Shown here: one piece after another, positions 1 to 7,387 of the stretch
Layout: every line of letters begins with the position of its first letter
Numbering within the stretch: position 1 is the first letter of the stretch
Source: Alphaproteobacteria bacterium
Lineage (GTDB): Bacteria > Pseudomonadota > Alphaproteobacteria > Micropepsales > Micropepsaceae
Reading direction: 5' to 3'
Assembly: GCA_026400305.1 (NCBI GenBank)
Contig: JAPLPI010000057.1
Span: 1 to 16,285 of the forward strand
DNA: 16,285 bases
The notes under the pieces: model-generated
The model's database searches: none
The model's input: only the letters and a program-made list of their open reading frames with translations
What the model was told of the DNA's origin: nothing
Program-made: the position numbers and the translations under genes

Positions 1-668
1 GAGCGCAAGTCCCAGACGCGCACTCGGCTCCAGTCATTGCCGGCACTGACATCCAGCACGGGGGTGGCGTCGTCGATTTCGCCCTTATTTTGCCAGTTAG
101 CTTGGTCGACGATGATCTGGCGGGGACTGACGATATCGGTCACCACCGCGACATGGCCGCGCTTCAGCCGCTTGGAGCCGGTGAATACCATCACGGCTTC
201 CTCGACCGGGTGAGGCATGCGGGCATAAAGATTCTTGGCGCGTTCCCACCAATGCTTGGCATCTCCGAACATCGCCAGGCCCGAACGCATGCGGGCATAT
301 TCCACGCAGAACAGCCGGCGCAACGGGGTTTCGACTGACGGGGCGGTGGCGATAGCGGCGGGCAGGCGCGGTGGCGCGGCAGTGTCCACCACCACCGGCA
401 GGGATGGGAATTCGCGCGCCGTGATCTGGGCCTTGGGGACTTCCACGGCGCCATGCTCGGCCCTGGTTTCGGCGACCGGCTGAGTATCAGTGGAATTACT
501 GGCCTGGTTGCCGCCAAAGCCGAAGAAGCTGATAAAATCGCTCGTCACGTCACGGGTGATATCTGAAACGTTGGGGGTGACGTTGGAAACCGGGCGGTCG
601 CCGGCCTGGGCGCAAAGCGGCGCCATGACCAGGGCAACAACGGCAAACTTCAGGAAAAAGCGTTTCAC
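1..668 (-). CDS. Secreted CHAP-domain (NlpC/P60-like) cell-wall hydrolase, C-terminus cut by window edge
   Basis: CHAP domains are papain-fold amidases or endopeptidases that cut peptidoglycan. Reading from a GTG at 668 gives 222 residues that run off the left edge. Residues 1-22 form a signal peptide (Lys-Arg, hydrophobic core, likely cleavage after AQA), so the enzyme should act in the periplasm. Residues 23-115 are a low-complexity linker rich in Pro, Thr and Val. The domain begins near residue 118: Cys121 in LFCVEYAR is the expected nucleophile, His172 in KRGHVAVV the base, and Asn191 in DQANW the third residue. A second GTG at 677 is in frame; neither start has a strong ribosome site. 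The next gene on the right is a plus-strand pseudogene, so no operon is visible. The CHAP family call is fairly firm, the substrate is inferred. Confidence 0.82.
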   Translation of the reverse strand, partial: MKRFFLKFAVVALVMAPLCAQAGDRPVSNVTPNVSDITRDVTSDFISFFGFGGNQASNSTDTQPVAETRAEHGAVEVPKAQITAREFPSLPVVVDTAAPPRLPAAIATAPSVETPLRRLFCVEYARMRSGLAMFGDAKHWWERAKNLYARMPHPVEEAVMVFTGSKRLKRGHVAVVTDIVSPRQIIVDQANWQNKGEIDDATPVLDVSAGNDWSRVRVWDLR

Positions 669-853
669 GAGATGCACCCGGCTTTGCGTTTATCGTACGT
701 GTCGATGCTTTCCATCGGCAGCATTGTCGGACACAGCTTGGATCGGATCCCCTCCGCTTCAGCGCACGCCCACCTGACTTAAAGCAAGCGTCCGGCCTGT
801 CACAAAGACGTATCTCGGCCACCCCGGCGTGATATTTCTGCAATACTAACTCA

Positions 854-1953
854 TTGAAAATACTATATTTTTTCTATTTGCCGCGCTGCAGTACCATGGC
901 GTGGCAGCACCGCCACAGGATGGGGGCGCGGGGGCTTCAGCCTTGGGCAAGGGGGCGTGATGGAATTGCTGGGCTCATCGGGCCGCACCCTGGTGTCAAC
1001 CATCGGCTTTATGCTGGCGGTGATCGCGCTGGCGACACTCGCCTATATGGGCACGGGCTGAAGCTTCGCCGAAGCCAGCAACATGTTGCTGCTGACCGTC
1101 TACACCGTCGGCTATGGCGAGGTACGTCACATCGCCGCGCCATATCTGCACGGTGTCACCATGGCGCTGATGTTCCTGGGCTGCACCGGTATGTTCCTTT
1201 TGACCGGCGCCCTGATCCAGTTTCTCACTATCACTCAGCTGCAGCAGATCTTTGGAGGACGGCGCGTGAAAGCGAAAATCGAAAAGCTTGAGAACCATGT
1301 GATCGTGATGCGGCTTCGGCCGCATCGGCGCGATGCTGCCCAAAGAGCTGAAGGCGGGGGCGCGCCTTTCGTGGTGCTGGAAAGTGACGACAAGCGCGCC
1401 GCGGCGGTGCGCGAACTGGGCTATCTGTGACTGGTGGGCGATGCCACCAGTGAGAAATCGCTGCTGGAGACCGGCGTCGAGCGGGCGCGCACTCTAGCCA
1501 GCGTGCTGCCCAGCGCTGCCGCCAATGTCTTTATCATCCTGTTGGCGCGTGCGCTGAACCACGGTCTCGAAATCATCGCCCAAGGCGAAATGTCCTCCAC
1601 CGATAGCAAGCTGATCCAGGTCGGCGCCCACAAGGTGGTGCTGCCAACTCATATCGGGTCAGAGGGTATTGCCGAGCTTATCCTGTTTCCCGAAACCGCG
1701 CGCATGCTGCGTAGCTCCGACATGTTCAGCGCGCAGGAACGCTCATTACGCGGGCTGGGGCTGGACATGGCGGTGGTGGTGGTGCCGGAAAAAAGCGCCC
1801 TGATGGACCTTTCCATTGAACGAATCGAGCGACGGACAGAGGGAAGTTCTTCGTCGTCCAGCTCAATCACCAGGGCGGCGATGGGGTGGTGATCGTCAGC
1901 CGCAGCGGACAGGCGCGCGAGCCATGTTCGAAGCCCCGGCCGAGAAGGTCTGA
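854..1953 (+). pseudogene. Decayed TrkA-type potassium channel (two-TM pore plus Rossmann NAD-binding domain)
   Basis: The remnants follow the order of a Kch/TrkA-N ion channel. A membrane helix (about 960-1058) is followed by a pore loop with the potassium filter TVGYGE (about 1104-1121), a second helix, a Rossmann motif CGFGRIG (from 1309), and a regulatory domain ending in APAEKV. The gene is broken many times. A frameshift lies near 957. TGA at 1059-1061 sits where the family has Trp. An extra A at 1308 shifts the frame and a lost G near 1355-1360 restores it. TGA at 1428-1430 replaces the Cys of ELGYLC. A base is lost near 1844, a segment seems missing around 1873-1885, and another shift occurs near 1919. 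The main frame is the one containing 960-1843. The true 5' end is unclear; 854 is only the first plausible codon (TTG). No functional channel can come from this copy. Confidence 0.85.
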
Positions 1954-1985
1954 GCGGGTCGATCTACGTTTTAAATATACAAATA

Positions 1986-2016
1986 AAAAGGCCCGGCGCA
2001 GAACGCCGGGCCTTTT
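1986..2016. terminator. Strong bidirectional intrinsic terminator
   Basis: A perfect 13-bp stem (AAAAGGCCCGGCG at 1986-1998 paired with CGCCGGGCCTTTT at 2004-2016) encloses a 5-nt loop, with A/T runs on both sides. It lies 16 bp past the stop of the minus-strand peroxiredoxin gene and 33 bp past the end of the channel remnant, so it can stop transcription from either side. Confidence 0.92.
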
Positions 2017-2031
2017 GCATTTTTCGGCGAA

Positions 2032-2613
2032 TTACTTGGACGTAGTGACAATCGCCAGCGACTTTTCGACATGCTGATCGGGCGACAGGCCGTCGGTCTT
2101 GGACGACAGGCTGGCCAGGATCTTGCCGTCCTTGCCGATCACATAGGTCACGCGCTCGATAAATGCGTGGTCGATCTCGATCTGGTTGACGTCCTTTGCG
2201 CCGGCCCGCGGCGGGGTGACGTTCAGGGCATAGGACTGGGCGATCTTGGTATCGGCGTCGGACGCGATGGGGAACTTGCCGGCGCAGAATTTCGGGTCCG
2301 CCGAGAATTGATGAAGGCGGGTCAGGTCATCGGCCGACACGCCAATGATGGTGGCGCCGGCCGAGGCGAACTTTTCCGACTGTTCGGCGAAGGTGTGGGC
2401 TTCCAGGTCACAGCCGCCGGTGTAGGCGCTGGGGTAGAAATAGACGACCACGGGCCCCTTCTTGAGGGCGTCCTTCAAATGGAAGTTGAAGGGCTTGCCG
2501 CTCAGGCTGCCGGAGGCGGAGAAATCAGGAGCTGTGTCGCCGACCTTCAGGGCAGCAAAGGCGGGTGAGGCCATGGCGATGGTCAGGGCCGTGCTCAAAA
2601 TCAGCTTTTTCAT
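2032..2613 (-). CDS. Exported peroxiredoxin (AhpC/TSA, BCP/PrxQ-like), paralogue 1
   Basis: A thioredoxin-fold peroxidase that reduces hydrogen peroxide or organic hydroperoxides through a reactive cysteine. The 193-residue product starts with a signal peptide (MKKLILSTALTIAMASPAFA) and should be periplasmic. The peroxidatic site is PSAYTGGC with Cys68, preceded by the beta-strand GPVVVYFY. A second cysteine, Cys110 (FCAGKFP), is the likely resolving residue; the usual PrxQ resolving Cys five residues after the first is absent. An Arg in ERVTYVIGKDG fits the conserved active-site arginine. The ATG at 2613 is preceded by GAGGATCCC and begins the signal peptide; the open frame continues upstream to 3042 without protein-like sequence. 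It is divergent from the small basic gene at 2716 and ends at a strong terminator. A related gene lies at 3242-3766. The electron donor is unknown. Confidence 0.9.
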   Translation of the reverse strand: MKKLILSTALTIAMASPAFAALKVGDTAPDFSASGSLSGKPFNFHLKDALKKGPVVVYFYPSAYTGGCDLEAHTFAEQSEKFASAGATIIGVSADDLTRLHQFSADPKFCAGKFPIASDADTKIAQSYALNVTPPRAGAKDVNQIEIDHAFIERVTYVIGKDGKILASLSSKTDGLSPDQHVEKSLAIVTTSK

Positions 2614-2715
2614 GGGATCCTCGGTTGGGAAATGGCAGAAGCAGCCTAGCACGGGGTGGGGCGGCGGCGTTAGGGTGCCCGACCGATTCACCGTGTAAAA
2701 AGCGAGACAAGCACC

Positions 2716-2850
2716 ATGGCCAAAGGCGAACAGCGCAGCAACCGCGAAAAGAAGAAGCCCAAGGCCGATGCCAAGGGCAAGACCAAGGCGGCGCCAATCC
2801 CATTTTCCCAGCCCGCGTTGAGCGCCCAGCGGGGCAAAAAGAAGTTCTGA
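2716..2850 (+). CDS. Small, highly basic protein of 44 residues, function unknown
   Basis: The product reads MAKGEQRSNREKKKPKADAK and continues to a KKKF end. About a third of its residues are Lys or Arg, with a short PIPFSQP stretch in the middle and no cysteine or membrane segment. Very similar short basic proteins beginning MAKG-Q-SNRE are, to my recollection, widespread in Proteobacteria as uncharacterised proteins; this is memory, not a search. The stop lies only 2 bp before the ATG of the VOC gene, so the two are very likely co-transcribed and translationally coupled. A weak purine-rich site (AGCGAGA) precedes the start. It may bind nucleic acid because of its charge, but nothing in the sequence proves that. 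Confidence 0.75.
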   Translation: MAKGEQRSNREKKKPKADAKGKTKAAPIPFSQPALSAQRGKKKF

Positions 2851-2852
2851 CC

Positions 2853-3245
2853 ATGACGGTCCTGGCCCTGGAGCATGTAACCATCCGCTGTGCCAAGCGC
2901 CAGCGCACCCGAGATTTCTATGTCGAGCTTCTGGGCCTGACCGAAGGCGCGCGCCCGGATTTCCCTTTCCGCGGCCACTGGCTTTATTTGGGCGGAATAC
3001 CGGTGATCCATTTGGTCGAGGCGGCCGACAAGGGCAGCGCATGGGGCGGCGAGCCCGGCTCTGCCGGTATGGATACAGGCCCCTTCGACCATGTTGCCTT
3101 TCAGGGCGATGATTTCGAGGTGATGCGTGCGCGTTTGACCGACGCTGGCATGAGTTTCCGCGAGCGGGTGGTGCCGGGCGGAAAGCTGAAACAGCTTTTA
3201 GTGCCTGATCCCGAAGGAGTTCTGGTCGAGATCAATTTTCGCTAG
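2853..3245 (+). CDS. VOC-superfamily (glyoxalase/bleomycin-resistance fold) protein
   Basis: A 130-residue protein with two beta-alpha-beta-beta-beta modules typical of the vicinal oxygen chelate fold. Module 1 begins LALEHVTIRC and contains the helix RDFYVELLGL; module 2 begins with DHVAFQGDDFE and ends LVPDPEGVLVEINF. Candidate metal ligands are His in LEHVTI, His in VIHLVE, His in FDHVAF and Glu in VLVEINF. Members range from glyoxalase I and FosA-like transferases to dioxygenases, so the substrate cannot be named. The ATG at 2853 is used because the domain begins there and it follows the 44-aa gene by 2 bp; an in-frame extension to 2565 is not protein-like. Its TAG shares CTAG (3242-3245) with the stop of the convergent peroxiredoxin gene. 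Confidence 0.86.
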   Translation: MTVLALEHVTIRCAKRQRTRDFYVELLGLTEGARPDFPFRGHWLYLGGIPVIHLVEAADKGSAWGGEPGSAGMDTGPFDHVAFQGDDFEVMRARLTDAGMSFRERVVPGGKLKQLLVPDPEGVLVEINFR

Positions 3246-3766
3246 CGCTTCAGGCCCGCAACGGCCTTCAACGTCTTGCTGACATGGCCTTCGGGGTCCA
3301 GGTCGCTATAGGCGAAGGCGATCCTGCCGTCCTGGCTCACCACATAAGAGGTGCGAGCCGCATAGGAGAACAGCATGCTGATGGTGGCGTCATAGCTTTT
3401 CATGATGTGGCGGTCGTGATCGGCGGCGACTGGAAACTTGCTCTGGCATTCGCTGACCGAAAATTTGTTCAGCGTAGCAATGTCGTCATGGCTGACCCCG
3501 ATCACGCTGGCGCCCAGCGCCTGGTACTGCGGCATGGCGGTGGCGAAGTCATGCGCCTCGACGGTGCAGCCCTTGGTGAAGGCGGCGGGATAGAAATAGA
3601 CCACCACCGGGCCTTTCTTCAGCGCGTCGGTGAGATGGAAGGTGAACACCTTGCCTCCCAGGGTGGCGGGGGCCGTGAAATCTGGCGCCTTGTCCCCGAC
3701 CTTGAGGGTGGCAGAGGCAGGCGTGGCGGACAGCAGCAGCGCGGCGCAGAAAACAAGTTTTTTCAT
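3242..3766 (-). CDS. Exported peroxiredoxin (AhpC/TSA, BCP/PrxQ-like), paralogue 2
   Basis: A 174-residue relative of the protein at 2032-2613, sharing the blocks LKVGDKAPDF, DALKKGPVVVYFYP and an EAHDF helix. Residues 1-19 are a signal peptide (MKKLVFCAALLLSATPASA). The peroxidatic motif is PAAFTKGC with Cys67; Cys107 (SECQSKFPV) is the probable resolving cysteine; RTSYVVSQDG holds the likely active-site Arg. It should act on peroxides in the periplasm. The ATG at 3766 is separated by a single G from the in-frame TGA that would end the cupin gene upstream (TGA-G-ATG), and GAAGAGA within that gene serves as ribosome site, so it is the second gene of a two-gene unit. Because the cupin is frameshifted, one continuous reading frame of 336 codons now spans 4252-3242. 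The stop overlaps the VOC stop by 4 bp. Confidence 0.9.
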   Translation of the reverse strand: MKKLVFCAALLLSATPASATLKVGDKAPDFTAPATLGGKVFTFHLTDALKKGPVVVYFYPAAFTKGCTVEAHDFATAMPQYQALGASVIGVSHDDIATLNKFSVSECQSKFPVAADHDRHIMKSYDATISMLFSYAARTSYVVSQDGRIAFAYSDLDPEGHVSKTLKAVAGLKR

Positions 3767-3767
3767 C

Positions 3768-4252
3768 TCAATTTTTCTCTTCGGGGGCGCGCCGCCGGAT
3801 GTCGGCATAGGGCATGCCGTCTTTGTGAGTATACATGGCGGGTGCCCCGACCTTGAATGCCATGTCGATGTCGGGATGCTCACCGCCATCCTCGCCACGA
3901 GGGTGACGATCTCCAGCAGCAAGGCCTCGGCAGACCCACGGTTCTGCAAATGATGGCCGTCCTTGTCCCCCGCATTGAAGCCGGTGCAGTCGCCCGGTTT
4001 CAGGATCTCCTCGCCGGCATCGGTGACATGCACCATTTCGCCCTGCAGCACATAGACGAACTCGTCTTGCCCAGTGTGCCAGTGACGCTGGCTGGACCAG
4101 ATGCCAGGAGGGGGCCGCAGCAGGTTGACGCCGAATTGGGTCAGCCCGGCCGCATCGTCCAACTTGCGGCGCTGCCGCGCCCGGCAGGGCTGGTCATAGG
4201 GTGGTGGATAGAGGGTGCCGGTGACAATGGGCAGGGTCTGGCGCTCCCTCAA
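3768..4252 (-). pseudogene. Cupin-domain protein gene with a one-base deletion
   Basis: The first about 118 codons encode a single-domain cupin of the kind with motif 1 HWHTGQDEFVYVLQGE and motif 2 PGDCTGFNAGDKDGHHLQN, which normally binds a metal through those His and Glu residues. After LLLEIVTL the frame becomes meaningless. In the next frame, however, the family's usual tail appears, starting EDGGEHPDIDMAF and ending RRRAPEEKN before TGA at 3770-3768. A single base appears to be missing near 3894-3898 (GC-GAG where GCC-GAG is expected). The 5' end is uncertain: TTG at 4252 opens the frame, but AGGGAG a few bases further on would better serve a start nearer LPIVTGT. It is the leading gene of the unit with peroxiredoxin 2. 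True mutation or sequencing error cannot be told apart here. Confidence 0.75.
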
Positions 4253-4283
4253 AACAAAACAGCCCGCACAGCTTAATGCGGGC
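4250..4283 (-). terminator. Intrinsic terminator of efp
   Basis: On the minus strand, GCCCGCA (4283-4277), an 8-nt loop and TGCGGGC (4268-4262) form a 7-bp GC-rich stem followed by TGTTTTGTTTTG. It lies 35 bp downstream of the efp stop. The T tract reaches the possible TTG start of the cupin gene, so that gene needs its own promoter or read-through. Confidence 0.8.
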
Positions 4284-4318
4284 CGTTGTCTGGAAGCTAT
4301 GCCGGTATTGCCATGCAG

Positions 4319-4888
4319 CTAGTCCTTGGCGCGTTCCACATAGGCGCCGTCCGCGGTCATGACCACCACGCGGGTGCCGGTGGTGATGTGGGTGGGCACC
4401 ATGGTCTTTACGCCGTTGGACAGCATCGCCGGCTTGAACGAGCCGGACGCAGTCTGGCCCTTGACCACTGGTTCGGTGTCCACGATTTCGAAGGTGGCGC
4501 GCTGGGGGATTTCGATGGAGATGGCGTTGCCTTCGAAAAGCTGCAGCTGCACGTCCATGTTTTCGGTCAGGTAGGGCGCGGCATCGCCCACCACATCGGC
4601 GCCGACATGCAGCTGGTCGAACGTCCTGGGCTGCATGAACACATACTGTTCGCCGTCCTGGTACAGATACTGGAAGTCTTCATGCTCGACGAAGGCCTTC
4701 TCGATGCTGTCGGTGGTGCGCAGCCGTTCGACGGTCTTCACTCCGTCGCTGATTCGGCGCATTTCCAGGTGGGTGACGGGCGTGCCCTTGCCGGGATGGA
4801 TGTTCTCGGCCGTGATGACAAGATAAAGCTTGCCATTCTTTTCGATGACATTGCCTTTGCGCACAGAGCTGGCGATAACCGAAACCAC
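4319..4888 (-). CDS. efp: Translation elongation factor P
   Basis: EF-P binds between the ribosomal P and E sites and rescues stalling at consecutive prolines. The 189-residue protein shows the N-terminal KOW-like domain ([19 protein letters not shown]), the modification loop HPGKGTP, and two OB domains including [16 protein letters not shown] and ending AYVERAKD. The start is decided by position: an ATG at 4900 overlaps the ribosome site, whereas GTG at 4888 stands four bases after GGAGGA and puts the loop lysine exactly at residue 34, the residue that is beta-lysylated in E. coli. Length matches the usual 185-190. The divergent epmA and the nearby epmB encode the enzymes for that modification. 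A good sigma70-type promoter precedes it and a hairpin terminator follows it. Confidence 0.97.
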   Translation of the reverse strand: MVSVIASSVRKGNVIEKNGKLYLVITAENIHPGKGTPVTHLEMRRISDGVKTVERLRTTDSIEKAFVEHEDFQYLYQDGEQYVFMQPRTFDQLHVGADVVGDAAPYLTENMDVQLQLFEGNAISIEIPQRATFEIVDTEPVVKGQTASGSFKPAMLSNGVKTMVPTHITTGTRVVVMTADGAYVERAKD

Positions 4889-4892
4889 GAAA

Positions 4893-4898
4893 TCCTCC
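4893..4898 (-). promoter_or_regulatory. Ribosome-binding site that fixes the efp GTG start
   Basis: On the minus strand GGAGGA is followed by TTTC and GTG. This spacing fits the GTG at 4888, whereas the ATG at 4900 lies upstream of the site and cannot use it. Confidence 0.8.
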
Positions 4899-4921
4899 AT
4901 AAATCGGCGTATTTGTCGGGG

Positions 4922-4950
4922 GCTATAGCAGTGGGGCTATAAGAGGTCAA
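4922..4950 (-). promoter_or_regulatory. efp: Predicted sigma70-type promoter of efp
   Basis: Reading the minus strand, a -35 box TTGACC (4950-4945), a 17-bp spacer and a -10 box TATAGC (4927-4922) would start transcription near 4915, giving a leader of roughly 27 nt. The -35 box overlaps the AGAGGT ribosome site of the divergent epmA gene, so the two genes share these bases. The heptamer GGCTATA occurs twice in the spacer (4921-4927 and 4936-4941 plus one base); a plus-strand promoter for epmA is less clear. Confidence 0.6.
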
Positions 4951-4951
4951 A

Positions 4952-5980
4952 ATGCCCTGGTGGAACGCCCAGAACCATGCCGACCGGCGGCCCCTGCTGC
5001 TCCAGAGGGGGCGGCTCAAGTCCGCCATCCGAGCTCATTTCGAGGCCGCCGGCTTCACCGAGGTGGAGTGCGGTGCGCTGGTGGGTTCCCCTGGCAACGA
5101 GACCCATCTGCATGCTTTCGAGACCCGCTTGACCGGGCCGGATGCGGCCAGTACGCCGCTGTATCTTCACACCTCGCCGGAGTTCGCTGCCAAGAAGCTG
5201 TTGGCGGCGGGAGAGGAGAAGATTTTCGATTTCGCCCGTGTGTTCCGCAACCGCGAGCGCGGGCGCCTGCATGCGCCGGAATTCACCATGCTGGAATGGT
5301 ACCGGGCGCGGGAGGATTATCAGGCGGTGATCGCCGACAGCCTGGCGTTGTTGTGGCTGGCTGCCGATGTCGTGGGTGCGGAAGTGCTTCGCCATCGCGA
5401 GGTGGCATGCGACCCGCGCGCGCAAGCGGACCGGCTGACAGTGGCCGAGGCTTTCACCCATCTGGCCGGTATCGATCTGCTGGCGACCTTGTCAGCGGAC
5501 GGCGCGGGCGATGCCAATGCCTTGCGCTCCAGAGCCCGGCGCGGCGGCATCGCTGTTTCGGATGATGACGACTGGTCCGACATGTTCGCCAAGATTTTGA
5601 CCCTGCGGGTGGAACCCAGACTGGGCCTGGAGCGGCCCTGCATCCTGTACGAATATCCGGTGTGCGAAGCGGCGCTGGCGCAGATCAGCGCGCATGATCC
5701 CCGCATCGCCGAACGTTTCGAGCTGTATGCTTGCGGGGTGGAACTGGCAAACGGCTTTGGCGAACTGACAGATCCCGCCCAGCAGCGCGCCCGTTTTGAG
5801 ATCGAAATGGCCAAGAAAGAACGCGTCTATGACGTGCGCTATCCGCTGGACGAGGAATTTCTGGCTGCGCTGTCGCACATGCCGCCAGCCAGCGGCGTGG
5901 CGCTAGGCTTTGACCGGCTGGTCATGTTGGCGACCGGGGCGCCCAACATTGACGTTGTTTTATGGACGCCGTTGCCCTGA
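4952..5980 (+). CDS. epmA: EF-P beta-lysine ligase EpmA (PoxA/GenX, LysRS-like)
   Basis: EpmA is a stand-alone class II lysyl-tRNA-synthetase-like core that adenylates (R)-beta-lysine and joins it to the side chain of EF-P Lys34. The 342-residue protein (E. coli 325) lacks the N-terminal anticodon-binding domain of true LysRS. The substrate loop begins TSPEFAAKKLLAAG. Motif 2 is FARVFRNRE followed by HAPEFTMLEWYRA. Later blocks are ELANGFGELTD and motif 3 GVALGFDRLVMLATGA. The ATG at 4952 follows AGAGGT. It is divergent from efp over a 63-bp gap, the direct functional link, and its 3' end overlaps the convergent beta-propeller gene by 21 bp. epmB is 2.6 kb to the right. Confidence 0.95.
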   Translation: MPWWNAQNHADRRPLLLQRGRLKSAIRAHFEAAGFTEVECGALVGSPGNETHLHAFETRLTGPDAASTPLYLHTSPEFAAKKLLAAGEEKIFDFARVFRNRERGRLHAPEFTMLEWYRAREDYQAVIADSLALLWLAADVVGAEVLRHREVACDPRAQADRLTVAEAFTHLAGIDLLATLSADGAGDANALRSRARRGGIAVSDDDDWSDMFAKILTLRVEPRLGLERPCILYEYPVCEAALAQISAHDPRIAERFELYACGVELANGFGELTDPAQQRARFEIEMAKKERVYDVRYPLDEEFLAALSHMPPASGVALGFDRLVMLATGAPNIDVVLWTPLP

Positions 5981-7264
5981 CTTTATGCGCGTGACGCGGC
6001 CCACACTGGTATCGCCGGAATAAAGATTGCCCCGCTTGTCCCAGGCCATGTAGGTGGCCTCGATGAACTGGCCGGTGCCGATGCCCGAGCCGCGCCCGAC
6101 TGCGCCTAGGACATGGCCATCGCGGTCCAGCTTCAACAGCTGGCCATCGCGGCCGGTGGAAATCCAGGGATCGCCACGGGGATCGAAAGCGATGGCGCAA
6201 ACTAGGTTGGGCATGGGAAGCGTCTTCTTAAATGTTCCGTCGCGGCTGTAGATCACCAGCCGATATTCCTCGCGGTCGCCAATCCACACATCGCCATTGC
6301 GCGGATCCACCGCGATGCCGTGCGCCATGCTGAATTTTCCCGGCCCGATCTGGTTGCCGTACCATTGGCGAAGGAACTTGCCGTTTTTGTCCAGATGGAG
6401 GATGCGCGCCGAGCCGACCCGGTTGTCTGGCGCCAGATCCACGTCATTGGGGCTTTCATTGCCATGGCCCTGGGCGATGTAGATGTCGCCGCTCGTGCCG
6501 AAGGCGACGTCCAGGGGCTGCCACAACACATGCCGGTCGCCGTTCCAGTCGCCGCGTTTGCCGCGCACTCCGATGGTCTGCAGCAAATCCCCTTCCGGGC
6601 CGATCTTCAGAACGATGCCGCCATTGGCGTCGCTGATCCAGATATTTCCGGACGCGTCCGCCTTGATGCCATGGCCTTTCTCCAGCCGGCCAATCACCGC
6701 GTCGGGCACGGTGCGAACAAGCCGGAAGGCGCTGTCGAATTCGAACAGTTGCGGCTGCCCCGCGGCCGCGCGCTGCAACACCCAGATGTTGCCGCGCGGG
6801 TCGATGGCGACCCCGGTGGCGCCGCCGCCGCCCATCGGCAGGTCGATGGGATAGTTATAGCTTGTGCCCATGGTCTGGTCCCACAGCACCCGCCGCAACT
6901 GCTCGCGCGTCGGGCCCAGGCGGTTGTCGCACGCGGGCGAATGGCTGCAGGCCGGTACACTGGAAGCGGGCAGGGCCGCCAGGTCCACAAGACAGCGTTT
7001 GGAAAGTCGCGCCTTATGTTCGGTCAGGCAGGCGCGTGCCGCATACAGGCCCGAGCGGCCGTTGCAAATTTTACCGATGTCGTCCGAGCAGGCCGCCAGC
7101 ACGCTGGCGGCAGAATAGCCCGGCGTCAGCACCTTGCCGCCATGGGCCACCGGCGCGCGTCCGCCGGTGTCGGGATAGGTGTCCGCCAGCCGCCAGACGG
7201 GCGAAGGCGCGGCCGCTAAAGGGGCGGCCAGGATGCAGAAGGCGGCGATTATCAGGCTGCGCAT
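5960..7264 (-). CDS. Secreted NHL/SMP-30-like six-bladed beta-propeller with N-terminal Cys-rich segment
   Basis: A 434-residue exported protein. Residues 1-19 are a signal peptide (MRSLIIAAFCILAAPLAAA). Residues 59-91 carry CSDDIGKIC, then ACL and LSKRC, a spacing that resembles the Cys-rich repeat of Golgi protein GLG1; two further cysteines are at 106 and 112, so disulfides are likely. From about residue 145 onward the protein repeats NHL-like blades: GVAIDPRGNIWVLQ, GIKADASGNIWISD, DVAFGTSGDIYIAQ, GIAVDPRNGDVWIGD, AIAFDPRGDPWIS and a final GNLYSGD blade. Relatives include peptidyl-alpha-amidating lyase-like and gluconolactonase-like proteins; no catalytic set is certain, so function is open. 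GGGAGAGG precedes the ATG. It is divergent from the transporter gene and overlaps epmA at the 3' end, with no evident tie to EF-P. Confidence 0.85.
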   Translation of the reverse strand: MRSLIIAAFCILAAPLAAAPSPVWRLADTYPDTGGRAPVAHGGKVLTPGYSAASVLAACSDDIGKICNGRSGLYAARACLTEHKARLSKRCLVDLAALPASSVPACSHSPACDNRLGPTREQLRRVLWDQTMGTSYNYPIDLPMGGGGATGVAIDPRGNIWVLQRAAAGQPQLFEFDSAFRLVRTVPDAVIGRLEKGHGIKADASGNIWISDANGGIVLKIGPEGDLLQTIGVRGKRGDWNGDRHVLWQPLDVAFGTSGDIYIAQGHGNESPNDVDLAPDNRVGSARILHLDKNGKFLRQWYGNQIGPGKFSMAHGIAVDPRNGDVWIGDREEYRLVIYSRDGTFKKTLPMPNLVCAIAFDPRGDPWISTGRDGQLLKLDRDGHVLGAVGRGSGIGTGQFIEATYMAWDKRGNLYSGDTSVGRVTRIKSGQRRP

Positions 7265-7387
7265 ATGCCTCTCCCGAGCTTTTTAGCCAGCATGCCCGGC
7301 TGCCCTTATCCGGCGCAACCCGCGCATGTCCGCCTTGCGGGAAAAAGGCTGTTCAGGGGGATGATAATCGCTAGGCTCCGGTCCGTC

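Noticed and set aside
1059..1430. In-frame TGA codons as selenocysteine or as a recoded Trp
   Set aside because: One TGA is at a Trp site and one at a Cys site, several frameshifts accompany them, and TGA clearly works as stop in other genes here (for example epmA, epmB, blaI). Decay explains all of it.
2071..2568. 165-codon plus-strand open frame
   Set aside because: It lies opposite the peroxiredoxin gene and is a by-product of high GC; no family motif. The same holds for 3284-3856, 4286-4942 and 6320-7219.
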